Shown one piece after another: positions 42,801-52,935 of a stretch of 64,000 nucleotides of DNA. Under the pieces are notes generated by a model. The model was not told the DNA's origin. It saw only the letters and a list, made by a program, of their open reading frames with translations, and searched no databases. A program made the position numbers and the translations under genes. Source of the stretch: Peronospora farinosa. Lineage: Eukaryota; Oomycota; Peronosporomycetes; Peronosporales; Peronosporaceae. Every line of letters starts with the position of its first letter. The first letter of the stretch is position 1. Location: NCBI GenBank assembly GCA_947646735.1, contig CANTFK010000666.1, positions 496,001 through 560,000 on the forward strand, in the 5' to 3' direction.

Positions 42801-43940
42801 CACCGTTTTACATTAACGGACTACGTCATCCTCGAACGCCAGTCTCGTTTGTACGCAGCCCGAGTCTTAGTGGGGGAGGGCCCCTCACTCGCTCGGTGCG
42901 AATGCCAAAGAGGGCCAAGGTTGCCCTAGTGACACTGCTAATTTAGCAGTGGTCACGACACCTATAGGTGTCACAAAGGAGGCACGACAAGAAATGCCAG
43001 TGCTCCTTGATGATGACACTATAGTGTTGTCAACAGCGTCGACCCATGAACGACCTCTTGGAGGCGTCATAGGCGAGCTGGATGCTAAAAGCGTGAGCGA
43101 AGCTCAGCTCTTTGTGGATGAGCGATTAGCCATCACACGTAAAGTCCGTGACGCGATGGCAAGCGCACAGGACAAGCAAAAATAATATGCAGACCAGCAT
43201 GGTCGCAAAAACAATGAACACTTTAGTGTTGGGACAAAGTGCTATTAAGTACTACTACCCTACCTCAACATGCAATTTCTGTACTACCTGTCGGTACTAC
43301 TAATCTATTACCCCGATTCATTGGGCCCTTTGCAGTGGTTTAAGAAGTTGGAGATCTAAATTAGAGGCTCATTCTCCCACCGTATATGAAAACGAACCCC
43401 GTATTTTACGTGGGTCGTCTGAAACGGTATGTTGATCCAGAAGAGATCACATATCCACATCGGTCTAACGAGACCGATGGTGACGTCGACTGTGAGTCGA
43501 GCGTCGCGGCCGATCAGGCGACGAGGAAGCCGATAGGATCCCCATATACGAACGAGGCGATAGAGGACTCGGAGATCGAGGAGGACTCCGCGCTTGACGC
43601 GGATCTCTCATCACCAGTCGCTCTAGGATGTCCAAACGGGTCTTCAGGCGGTCATACCCCTGACGGTCCCTCGTCCTCACATCGCGCAGATCCGAGTTCA
43701 GTCGCGAGACTTGATTCACGAGATCTGTCACCTGCCTCTTCAGCGCAGCGGACTCAGCCTGCGACTGAACAGCAGCAAGGTAGGCAGCCGCGAGTAGGTG
43801 GACGTAATCGCCGCTCCTATAGGGCGCCACCTGTGTTGATGGACACGGAAGGGAATACGCGCTTCCTTGTTGGAAGGCTGTTGACCCACCGGTTTGCGAA
43901 GCAAAGCTCCAAATCCTTGTCCAGTGGAAGGATTAAATAA
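39859..43940 (+). pseudogene. pol: broken pol of element B (protease, RT, RNase H, integrase, chromodomain)
   Basis: Protease comes first (39859 on), with the aspartic-protease motif LLVDSGASQNFV and the partner strand DLILGMPWL. A long acidic linker runs to about 41090. There a deletion joins the linker to the middle of reverse transcriptase. The rest of RT keeps YFDD but ends at a TGA near 41477. A second deletion removes the end of RT and the start of RNase H. Integrase (to 42760) keeps HECHDSPSSGH, but the first cysteine of the zinc pair is phenylalanine (SFEEC versus SCEEC in element A). Its core aspartates and the QTDGQTERANR glutamate are present. The chromodomain part (43386-43940) is frameshifted after FLVGRLLTHRFAK. 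Confidence 0.92.
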
Positions 43941-44911
43941 CGAGCTTTGACTCGTGGGAGCCTGTGGACGCTTTGCGCGTCGACGTGCCTGGGCTGGTGG
44001 CTGCTTATGTCAAGCAGCACCAGCTGTCTTCTTTCTGCTAGGTCCGGAAGGACTAGCAGAAGAAGCGTGGCGAGAATTAATTGGGGGTCGCTTACCACCC
44101 AAGATTTCATGCGCACGCTTCATGGCGAAGCTGATTCGCTGCGACCGTTGTTTCGTTGCATCTACATGCAACGTTACACGGCGCCGAAGTTCAGCTTCAT
44201 AGTCGTCGGCTGTTTCGTTAGAACGCAGCAAGAATGGAATTGGGAAAGCACGACCAAGTGCTTTGCCCTGCTTTTTCCACAAGGGAAAGACGCTATAAAA
44301 TCTATGATCGTCTATAGTGGCACGCTGCAAAAGCGCTGCGCTAGACCCATCCGAGTTCATCCACTTAGATGGAGGTGGCATTGGTGGCAAGCCACCACTC
44401 ACGTAGCCGCCCTCGCGACGGCGGGCTAGTGAGGCCGACGGTGTACTTGGTGGAGCTTTAAGCTCCCACCCACCTGAGTCTGACTTTCCGTTATGGATTG
44501 TCAAGACATCAGCTTGAAAAGTCGCATCTGACTGAGTCGCGACTACTCCTTTCGAAGTAGCGCGCTCAGTCTTAGTCGCTGCGCTCGTAGGCGCAGACGA
44601 CGGGGTTTTACCTTCGCTTGTAGGAAGCATAGATGCTTCCTCAAGGATGGGTGCCTCAAATAATGGGGACATATGTCCCATCAATATGCACTATGCTCAT
44701 CGCCACTTTGGGGTGATGGTAGTGGTGTAGTCTCATTGTAATCTACAATGAGAGATGGATCTTCATCCACATTATCGTGAGATGGAAGATTCACCTCAGT
44801 GCCTGAAGCGCTTTGCGACGGCTGCGATAAATCGCGGCGCGTGCGCTTAGTGCTGGACTGCATTGGTGCCTTTGCAGGCGACCCATCAGCCTTACCACGT
44901 TTCGGTGGCAT
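43465..44911 (-). pseudogene. antisense accessory ORF of element B, frameshifted
   Basis: The counterpart of the antisense ORF of element A, here without the LTR insertion, spanning about 1.45 kb. It starts at the ATG at 44911 (MPPKRGKADGSPAKAP). It shifts frame near 44681, continues openly to 44010 (EGGYVSGGLPPMPPPS, then LRRRVTLHVDATKQRSQRIS) and breaks again. It ends at 43465 with the same Arg/Ser-rich tail (RSPPRSPSPLSPRS), opposite the pol linker. The two copies agree over nearly the whole length, including the antisense-overlapping part. No known domain is recognised. A nuclear or RNA/DNA-binding role is suggested only by composition. Confidence 0.65.
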
Positions 44912-44945
44912 GAGAGTTGAGCAGACTAAAGCGGCGCGTTTATAA
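44912..44945 (-). promoter_or_regulatory. putative promoter of the antisense ORF (element B)
   Basis: TTATAAA on the minus strand (complement of 44939-44945) lies 27 bases before the ATG at 44911. It is the counterpart of the TATATAAA of element A, with one base fewer. Confidence 0.45.
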
Positions 44946-45003
44946 CGGCTCGCAAGTCTCTCTGTCTCCTAGGCGATGTTTTACAAAATGTAAAAATCGT
45001 TCT

Positions 45004-45017
45004 AAAACGGGGGATGG
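45004..45017 (+). other. polypurine tract of element B
   Basis: AAAACGGGGGATGG ends exactly at the 3' LTR start, the position expected for the plus-strand primer. The sequence is identical to element A at 5822-5835. Confidence 0.85.
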
Positions 45018-45613
45018 TGTAACAGGGCATCTAGTTACACGCAAACATTAAGTAATATACTTAATGTTTGGTCTAAAAGTATACATGATTACTTTTGACC
45101 TGTCACTTGGGTGCGATACACAAATGTGATCCACCCTCGTGAATGTGATATACATTGATGGATTCACATGAGAAGGGATGACGCTAGTTGAAGCTAGGCA
45201 TCGCGACGTCTCAGAAGGACGTCATTCGCAAACTTAAATCTAGATTTAAGTTCATGCGACAGGATACGCTTCTAAAGAGTCGCGTATCCGATCTATACAT
45301 ATATAGCCAATCAGTAGTTAAGTATATATTTAGTTATAATTAATTAAATATATCTCAGTATTGGATTTGCTTAAACATACGCACCACGCACGAGAAGCTG
45401 AAAAGCTTCTGCGTGACGTCGGTGCCTTCTTGTTAAGAAGTTCGTTGCACTCTCGCTTAAGCGAGAGGCAACTGGTGGTACGACTGCTTAAGCAGTCGAC
45501 CAACCTCCCAACCACCCTCGCACGCGAAGGTAAGACGGTCTAACCGCTTCCTCGCTTGTGCATAAGGTGTGTGCTCGTAGTACGAGGCAACTTCGTAGAA
45601 GTGCCCGTCTACA
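45018..45613 (+). repeat. 3' LTR of element B
   Basis: 596 bp with the same ends and hairpin chain as the 5' LTR. Six single-base differences were counted by eye. Confidence 0.97.
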
Positions 45614-45618
45614 GAAGT

Positions 45619-46384
45619 ATATTGTATAAAATATTACAAATGTGATATTCATATGGTCACAACGAGCCTTAGCTCATCGAGTCTTCAGTCGCTAACTCTT
45701 GACCTTCAACTCATCGTTCGTCGAGTCTTCCTTCTCCGGCCGTCGAGTTGTTAACTTTAAAAAGAGCAGTAGAAGATCGAGTGTTCGTTTTACTTAATTA
45801 GTATATAGTTGAAAAATTGGAATGATAGAGAGCCATTTAAAGGGCTTTCCGGATAGAAAAAAGAGATAACTAATTCAGAGCAATATTTATGTTAAGGACA
45901 CGTGTACATTTCTACAGTGGGGCTGGATAATGCCTGCCGTCAAACTCCGAGAGGTATAGCTTGTAGGTGTTTCGACCACTGGTAACGCCAAGAGTACAAG
46001 TCGGCCATGGTGGGCCATTGCTCGCGCTTTAGCGAAAAGATTCTCGTTGATCGACGAGCCGGTGGGCCTCAGCCGATGGCACCGTAATCCTTCTAGTCGG
46101 GCGTACACTTCGTCCCATGTGACCTTTAAAGCGCGTGAGCGTTGTCGTTCATCCTTTGGTGTGAAGTCACAGGATTAAAGATAAATTTTAGCTGCTGAGC
46201 TCAGGCAGGCTTCTGGAGGATTGGTTGTGGGTATCCAGCTAGGGCGAAAGCTGAAACTGAACCCGAAGGGGCTAATTACGAAGAAAGATGTTCCTAACGT
46301 ATTAGCTCAATTGCACCGGCTACTCGGCTAATTGTTGTATCTCTATTATTAGTCATTAGACGTTTCTGACAATTAATATATTAC
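45619..46384. other. region between elements B and C
   Basis: 766 bp with no supported gene. It repeats GAGTC/TCGAGT motifs near 45675-45755 and carries short frames only. Confidence 0.5.
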
Positions 46385-47379
46385 TGTAACGGGTGAGCCC
46401 GTTGCATAATATTGACACTTATATGAAGTGCCGATACAATATTATTATAACTAATAATATTTGACAATATTATCTTATGCTATAATGTATGTATGTAAAC
46501 GCGTTGCGCGAGACGTCTTGCTACCAAAGTGGCTCAACTTTCGCATTCGTCGGGTTATCTCTCTTCTCTGCATTTATCTCTACTCTCGCCAGGGTCCATT
46601 AAGCGGCGCGCACTATATGCGCCGCGCTGAAGGCCGTCCAGGCTGCACGATCCAATGCACACAGGCAAAGAAGGTGCAGGTCTGGGGCCAGTTGACGGCG
46701 GTGTCCAGCGGTAGATTTCTTGCTTGGATCCCTTGGATGTATATCTTGTCAACAGGTCCTACCCAGGGAGGGTATGTTGCTGCTTGCACCAGGAACAAAG
46801 GATTACGCGAGCGTACCTAAGAGGAGATACCGGGACTTCGGGCGTGGCGGCGTACATCGTGGCGACATGACTGGCGGCTGGGGGTGAGAGCGGCAAGAGA
46901 GAGGTGTGTAGAGGGAGAGAGGCCCATTCTAAACTAACGGATACCGCGAAGCATCCGTCCAAAGCCTGACTAGCATTAAGCTAGCTCAAGCCTTCCGGGA
47001 GGGCGTTACCCCAACCCCGACCGGGATTTTTCCTAAAATATTGTCCCTAAATCTCCTTGACGTTGGAGATGCCCTCCAATTGGTTGATATGGGCCATAAT
47101 ATCAATTAACGCGCTGACCAATGACCGATGGACGCGCGCAATGAGCGAAGGGAAAGTTGCCAACATACATAGTTGTAGTTTAATATAGTTAACATAGGTT
47201 ATATCAGATTAGTTTTATTAGATACACTATATTAGATACCGTTTTCTTTTCCTTCTCAACTAAGCGTTTGTTTAGTTGATAAGCTTCCTCTGCTCACTTG
47301 TACGTGAGGTAATTGAGGCACCTGCTTTCACTTCCATCACTATACTGTTATCAGTATAGTCGGAGGGTGCCCCATTACA
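46385..47379 (+). repeat. 5' LTR of element C
   Basis: Starts TGTAACGGG and ends CCCATTACA, near-perfect terminal inverted repeats, 995 bp. The end motif matches the solo LTR at 636-976. It is immediately followed by CC and the primer-site motif TGGTAGCAC (47382-47390). AT-rich segments lie at 46400-46490 and 47160-47240. Confidence 0.8.
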
Positions 47380-47381
47380 CC

Positions 47382-47390
47382 TGGTAGCAC
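47382..47390 (+). other. primer-binding site of element C
   Basis: TGGTAGCAC, two bases after the LTR end, the same motif and spacing as in element B. Initiator tRNA-Met is the likely primer. Confidence 0.6.
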
Positions 47391-47426
47391 TTCGTGGTCC
47401 GTTCAGCGACCACCGCACCATCCGCT

Positions 47427-48284
47427 ATGGAATCAGCGGGTGATGATTTCCGCCATTTGAGTGACCTTAAATGGAATGCGGTACAGCATATGGATGAAAC
47501 CATCGGCAACCCTGCCGTTGGTGCCATGTTGCTCTCTCTTAGCGGAGAATAACAACATGCAACCATCGCCAAGTTCATACAACATGAACTTGGCGAAGTT
47601 GTAAAAAAGCTCACCTTGCTACAGGAGCAAGGTTCTCAACAGGTAGACCTGTTGAGAGAACAAGGCGCTCAACAAGCTGACTTGTTGATGCAGCAGGGTG
47701 CTAAACAGTCTAAACTGCTGAGACAACAGCAAGTCCTTGAAGATTGATGTCTCCAAGTATAAGGCAGTCGAATGCGACTCCTTCTGACGATGGTTTGTCG
47801 AATGCGACTCCTTGTGGAGATGGTTCGTCGCATCAATGACGATGCGATGACGGTCAAGTTCGCCATGTCGAACTTGGCAGGACGTGCCAAAACTTGGGCC
47901 TTAGGGCTCAAACTGCATGACCCATACGTTGTTCCAACGTATGATGTCTTCAAGGCGCGGCTCAAATACACGTTCGAACCGCCCCGCGCCGAATTTAGGG
48001 CTCGGGATGAGCTCCAAGATTTGCAACAGGGTAAGTGTGATATACACGCTTACGCCCAACACGTACGAAACCTCGTTAGTTGTATCGTGCTGAACCCAAT
48101 AACTGAACACACGCAGGTTACTGTGTTCATCAAAAGCCTGACAGATGATACTACCTGTTCCGCTTGAAACTAGAATCGCTAGATCAAGCGATCTCTCCAG
48201 AGGAAGAGGAAAACTTAAGCCTACAACAGGCTCACGTCCACTCAGAGTCCTATCGTCTACCGCGACGACAGAAGGTCGGAGGTC
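47427..48284 (+). pseudogene. gag: broken and truncated gag of element C
   Basis: Begins at an ATG (MESAGDDFRHLSDLKW) and soon meets an in-frame stop (after LLSLSGE). Next comes an 11-residue repeat rich in Leu and Gln (LLQEQGSQQVD, LLREQGAQQAD, LLMQQGAKQSK). Another stop follows (47746). The capsid part then reads KFAMSNLAGRAKTWALGLK, YDVFKARLKYTFEPP and RDELQDLQQGKCDIHAYAQH, the typical gag domain of Ty3/gypsy elements. The frame breaks again near 48160 and ends at the array junction in PRRQKVGG, before any zinc knuckle. Confidence 0.85.
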
Positions 48285-48452
48285 CGGTGATGTGAGTTGA
48301 AGGCAGGTGTCGGTGCGTACTGCCCGATTGTGTGTGGCCTGTGTGGGGGTCCGTGTAGGACGGTGTATGCGTATTAGACTTTGTACGTCATTGGTGTCTA
48401 GAATACTGTAAATTCGTTTTTTGTGATGTGTGGTGATGATAGTGGCGAGCCT

Positions 48453-48534
48453 GTCAGTTTGCCCGAGTGGTCTAAGGGGTTACGTTCAGGTCGTAATGTT
48501 TTCGAACGCGTGGGTTCAAATCCCACAGCTGACA
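48453..48534 (+). tRNA. tRNA-Leu (CAG), array copy 1
   Basis: An 82-nt gene that folds as a class II tRNA. The acceptor stem is GTCAGTT with AGCTGAC (one G-T pair) and the discriminator base is A. The D stem is CCC/GGG around GAGTGGTCTAA. The anticodon arm is TTACG-TTCAGGT-CGTAA, anticodon CAG, decoding CUG leucine. The long variable arm is a GTT-TTCG-AAC hairpin. The T arm is GTGGG-TTCAAAT-CCCAC. The B box GGTTCAAATCC is good. The A box TGCCCGAGTGG has C where G is usual, with a compensating change in the D stem. No intron is present and CCA is not encoded. The variable arm contains TTTT, a possible weak Pol III stop. Next copy is 544 bp on; spacer tract CCTCCAA; 5' flank CGAGCC. Confidence 0.93.
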
Positions 48535-48996
48535 AATCCTTTGCTGCCACCACAACAAAATCCTGCCACGCCTGCTCACACGCTGTCGTTTCTGCTGCTG
48601 TTTGCTGGTCTCATCCTCCAAGACACCATCACGGCTGATGGTCCGTCGTCGGTCATTCCACCAAGCAGCTCAACATTTGCTTGACACCTTGCCGACGACT
48701 TTGGTTATGTGTTGCCTCATCATTGAGCTCATAGACGATTGGCAGATAGCCGTAATATTCGGGAGGCAGCAGCAGGCTGAAGCGCGTGGTGAATGTGATG
48801 GATGACGCAAGAAAGATGTCAAATTGTACGGTGATGTGAGTCGAAGGCAGGTGTCGGTGCGTACTGCCCGATTGTGTGTGGCCTGTGTGGGGGTCCGTGT
48901 AGGACGGTGTATGCGTATTAGACTTTGTACGTCATTGGTGTCTAGAATACTGTAAATTCGTTTTTTGTGATGTGTGGTGATGATAGTGTCGAGGCT

Positions 48997-49078
48997 GTCA
49001 GTTTGCCCGAGTGGTCTAAGGGGTTACGTTCAGGTCGTAATGTTTTCGAACGCGTGGGTTCAAATCCCACAGCTGACA
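48997..49078 (+). tRNA. tRNA-Leu (CAG), array copy 2
   Basis: Next copy 544 bp on. Spacer tract CCTCCAA. The 5' flank is the rare TCGAGGC form, shared only with copy 21. Confidence 0.93.
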
Positions 49079-49540
49079 AATCCTTTGCTGCCACCACAAC
49101 AAAATCCTGCCACGCCTGCTCACACGCTGTCGTTTCTGCTGCTGTTTGCTGGTCTCATCCTCCAAGACACCATCACGGCTGATGGTCCGTCGTCGTTCAT
49201 TCCACCAAGCAGCTCAACATTTGCTTGACACCTTGCCGACGACTTTGGTTATGTGTTGCCTCATCATTGAGCTCATAGACGATTGGCAGATAGCCGTAAT
49301 ATTCGGGAGGCAGCAGCAGGCTGAAGCGCATGGTGAATGTGATGGATGACGCAAGAAAGATGTCAAATTGTACGGTGATGTGAGTCGAAGGCAGGTGTCG
49401 GTGCGTACTGCCCGATTGTGTGTGGCCTGTGTGGGGGTCCGTGTAGGACGGTGTATGCGTATTAGACTTTGTACGTCATTGGTGTCTAGAATACTGTAAA
49501 TTCGTTTTTTGTGATGTGTGGTGATGATAGTGGCGAGCCT

Positions 49541-49622
49541 GTCAGTTTGCCCGAGTGGTCTAAGGGGTTACGTTCAGGTCGTAATGTTTTCGAACGCGTG
49601 GGTTCAAATCCCACAGCTGACA
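49541..49622 (+). tRNA. tRNA-Leu (CAG), array copy 3
   Basis: Next copy 552 bp on. Spacer tract ACTGTCCAAAAGCCA. 5' flank CGAGCC. The unit has a private base change (ATAGATGATTGG). Confidence 0.93.
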
Positions 49623-50092
49623 AATCCTTTGCTGCCACCACAACAAAATCCTGCCACGCCTGCTCACACGCTGTCGTTTCTGCTGCTGTTTGCTGGTCTC
49701 ATACTGTCCAAAAGCCAGACACCATCACGGCTGATGGTCCGTCGTCGGTCATTCCACCAAGCAGCTCAACATTTGCTTGACACCTTGCCGACGACTTTGG
49801 TTATGTGTTGCCTCATCATTGAGCTCATAGATGATTGGCAGATAGCCGTAATATTCGGGAGGCAGCAGCAGGCTGAAGCGCGTGGTGGAGGTGATGGATG
49901 ACGCAAGAAAGATGTCAAGTTGTACGGTGATGTGAGTCGAAGGCAGGTGTCGGTGCGTACTGCCCGATTGTGTGTGGCCTGTGTGGGGGTCCGTGTAGGA
50001 CGGTGTATGCGTATTAGACTTTGTACGTCATTGGTGTCTAGAATACTGTAAATTCGTTTTTTGTGATGTGTGGTGATGATAGTGGCGGGCCT

Positions 50093-50174
50093 GTCAGTTT
50101 GCCCGAGTGGTCTAAGGGGTTACGTTCAGGTCGTAATGTTTTCGAACGCGTGGGTTCAAATCCCACAGCTGACA
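50093..50174 (+). tRNA. tRNA-Leu (CAG), array copy 4
   Basis: Next copy 555 bp on, the longest unit. Spacer tract ACTGTCCAAAAGGCCCA. The 5' flank is the unique CGGGCC. Private change GCCGACTAC. Confidence 0.93.
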
Positions 50175-50647
50175 AATCCTTTGCTGCCACCACAACAAAA
50201 TCCTGCCACGCCTGCTCACACGCTGTCGTTTCTGCTGCTGTTTGCTGGTCTCATACTGTCCAAAAGGCCCAGACACCATCACGGCTGATGGTCCGTCGTC
50301 GGTCATTCCACCAAGCAGCTCAACATTTGCTTGACACCTTGCCGACTACTTTGGTTATGTGTTGCCTCATCATTGAGCTCATAGACGATTGGCAGATAGC
50401 CGTAATATTCGGGAGGCAGCAGCAGGCTGAAGCGCATGGTGGAGGTGATGGATGACGCAAGAAAGATGTCAAATTGTACGGTGATGTGAGTCGAAGGCAG
50501 GTGTCGGTGCGTACTGCCCGATTGTGTGTGGCCTGTGTGGGGGTCCGTGTAGGACGGTGTATGCGTATTAGACTTTGTACGTCATTGGTGTCTAGAATAC
50601 TGTAAATTCGTTTTTTGTGATGTGTGGTGATGATAGTGGCGAGGCCT

Positions 50648-50729
50648 GTCAGTTTGCCCGAGTGGTCTAAGGGGTTACGTTCAGGTCGTAATGTTTTCGA
50701 ACGCGTGGGTTCAAATCCCACAGCTGACA
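50648..50729 (+). tRNA. tRNA-Leu (CAG), array copy 5
   Basis: Next copy 552 bp on. Spacer tract ACTGTCCAAAAGCCA, as in copy 3. 5' flank CGAGGCC (one base longer). Confidence 0.93.
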
Positions 50730-51199
50730 AATCCTTTGCTGCCACCACAACAAAATCCTGCCACGCCTGCTCACACGCTGTCGTTTCTGCTGCTGTTTGC
50801 TGGTCTCATACTGTCCAAAAGCCAGACACCATCACGGCTGATGGTCCGTCGTCGTTCATTCCACCAAGCAGCTCAACATTTGCTTGACACCTTGCCGACG
50901 ACTTTGGTTATGTGTTGCCTCATCATTGAGCTCATAGACGATTGGCAGATAGCCGTAATATTCGGGAGGCAGCAGCAGGCTGAAGCGCATGGTGAATGTG
51001 ATGGATGACGCAAGAAAGATGTCAAATTGTACGGTGATGTGAGTCGAAGGCAGGTGTCGGTGCGTACTGCCCGATTGTGTGTGGCCTGTGTGGGGGTCCG
51101 TGTAGGACGGTGTATGCGTATTAGACTTTGTACGTCATTGGTGTCTAGAATACTGTAAATTCGTTTTTTGTGATGTGTGGTGATGATAGTGGCGAGGCT

Positions 51200-51281
51200 G
51201 TCAGTTTGCCCGAGTGGTCTAAGGGGTTACGTTCAGGTCGTAATGTTTTCGAACGCGTGGGTTCAAATCCCACAGCTGACA
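51200..51281 (+). tRNA. tRNA-Leu (CAG), array copy 6
   Basis: Next copy 554 bp on. Spacer tract ACTGTCCAAAAGGACAA. The 5' flank GCGAGGC is unique. Confidence 0.93.
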
Positions 51282-51753
51282 AATCCTTTGCTGCCACCAC
51301 AACAAAATCCTGCCACGCCTGCTCACACGCTGTCGTTTCTGCTGCTGTTTGCTGGTCTCATACTGTCCAAAAGGACAAGACACCATCACGGCTGATGGTC
51401 CGTCGTCGTTCATTCCACCAAGCAGCTCAACATTTGCTTGACACCTTGCCGACGACTTTGGTTATGTGTTGCCTCATCATTGAGCTCATAGACGATTGGC
51501 AGATAGCCGTAATATTCGGGAGGCAGCAGCAGGCTGAAGCGCATGGTGAATGTGATGGATGACGCAAGAAAGATGTCAAATTGTACGGTGATGTGAGTCG
51601 AAGGCAGGTGTCGGTGCGTACTGCCCGATTGTGTGTGGCCTGTGTGGGGGTCCGTGTAGGACGGTGTATGCGTATTAGACTTTGTACGTCATTGGTGTCT
51701 AGAATACTGTAAATTCGTTTTTTGTGATGTGTGGTGATGATAGTGGCGAGCCT

Positions 51754-51835
51754 GTCAGTTTGCCCGAGTGGTCTAAGGGGTTACGTTCAGGTCGTAATGT
51801 TTTCGAACGCGTGGGTTCAAATCCCACAGCTGACA
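51754..51835 (+). tRNA. tRNA-Leu (CAG), array copy 7
   Basis: Next copy 549 bp on. Spacer tract ACTGTCCAAAA. 5' flank CGAGCC. Confidence 0.93.
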
Positions 51836-52302
51836 AATCCTTTGCTGCCACCACAACAAAATCCTGCCACGCCTGCTCACACGCTGTCGTTTCTGCTGCT
51901 GTTTGCTGGTCTCATACTGTCCAAAAGACACCATCACGGCTGATGGTCCGTCGTCGTTCATTCCACCAAGCAGCTCAACATTTGCTTGACACCTTGCCGA
52001 CGACTTTGGTTATGTGTTGCCTCATCATTGAGCTCATAGACGATTGGCAGATAGCCGTAATATTCGGGAGGCAGCAGCAGGCTGAAGCGCATGGTGAAGG
52101 TGATGGATGACGCAAGAAAGATGTCAAATTGTACGGTGATGTGAGTCGAAGGCAGGTGTCGGTGCGTACTGCCCGATTGTGTGTGGCCTGTGTGGGGGTC
52201 CGTGTAGGACGGTGTATGCGTATTAGACTTTGTACGTCATTGGTGTCTAGAATACTGTAAATTCGTTTTTTGTGATGTGTGGTGATGATAGTGGCGAGGC
52301 CT

Positions 52303-52384
52303 GTCAGTTTGCCCGAGTGGTCTAAGGGGTTACGTTCAGGTCGTAATGTTTTCGAACGCGTGGGTTCAAATCCCACAGCTGACA
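52303..52384 (+). tRNA. tRNA-Leu (CAG), array copy 8
   Basis: Next copy 551 bp on. Spacer tract ACTCTCCAAACCA. 5' flank CGAGGCC. Confidence 0.93.
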
Positions 52385-52853
52385 AATCCTTTGCTGCCAC
52401 CACAACAAAATCCTGCCACGCCTGCTCACACGCTGTCGTTTCTGCTGCTGTTTGCTGGTCTCATACTCTCCAAACCAGACACCATCACGGCTGATGGTCC
52501 GTCGTCGTTCATTCCACCAAGCAGCTCAACATTTGCTTGACACCTTGCCGACGACTTTGGTTATGTGTTGCCTCATCATTGAGCTCATAGACGATTGGCA
52601 GATAGCCGTAATATTCGGGAGGCAGCAGCAGGCTGAAGCGCATGGTGAATGTGATGGATGACGCAAGAAAGATGTCAAATTGTACGGTGATGTGAGTCGA
52701 AGGCAGGTGTCGGTGCGTACTGCCCGATTGTGTGTGGCCTGTGTGGGGGTCCGTGTAGGACGGTGTATGCGTATTAGACTTTGTACGTCATTGGTGTCTA
52801 GAATACTGTAAATTCGTTTTTTGTGATGTGTGGTGATGATAGTGGCGAGGCCT

Positions 52854-52935
52854 GTCAGTTTGCCCGAGTGGTCTAAGGGGTTACGTTCAGGTCGTAATGT
52901 TTTCGAACGCGTGGGTTCAAATCCCACAGCTGACA
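52854..52935 (+). tRNA. tRNA-Leu (CAG), array copy 9
   Basis: Next copy 547 bp on. Spacer tract ACGTCCAAAA. 5' flank CGAGGCC. Confidence 0.93.

Larger units (their letters stand above)
38071..45613 (+). mobile_element. Ty3/gypsy chromovirus, element B, full length, defective
   Basis: A complete 7543-bp element with two 596-bp LTRs, a primer-binding site, gag, pol, an antisense ORF and a polypurine tract. It is flanked by the target duplication GAAGT (38066-38070 and 45614-45618). The two LTRs differ at about six positions by eye, roughly 1 percent, so the insertion is recent. Nevertheless the coding part is badly damaged. There is a stop and a frameshift in gag, a deletion of the first part of reverse transcriptase, a stop after it, a deletion from late RT into RNase H, and frameshifts in the chromodomain. 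It was probably mobilised in trans by an intact relative. It belongs to the same family and has the same orientation as element A. Confidence 0.95.
46385..48284 (+). mobile_element. LTR retrotransposon fragment, element C, cut off by the tRNA array
   Basis: A 995-bp 5' LTR is followed by a primer-binding site and a damaged gag. The sequence then changes abruptly at about 48285 into the tRNA-Leu repeat array. No protease, pol or 3' LTR remains in the window. The gag is of the chromovirus-like Ty3/gypsy type and related in style to that of element B, but the LTR differs in sequence and length, so it is a different family. Confidence 0.85.

Noticed and set aside
43947..44429. Plus-strand frames opposite the antisense ORF of element B
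   Set aside because: No similarity to gag or pol; the minus-strand frame is the one conserved between the two elements.
48430..48533. C/D snoRNA look-alike: GTGATGA upstream and CTGA at the tRNA end
   Set aside because: The CTGA is part of the tRNA acceptor stem, there is no terminal stem between the two boxes, and no guide-like element is evident.
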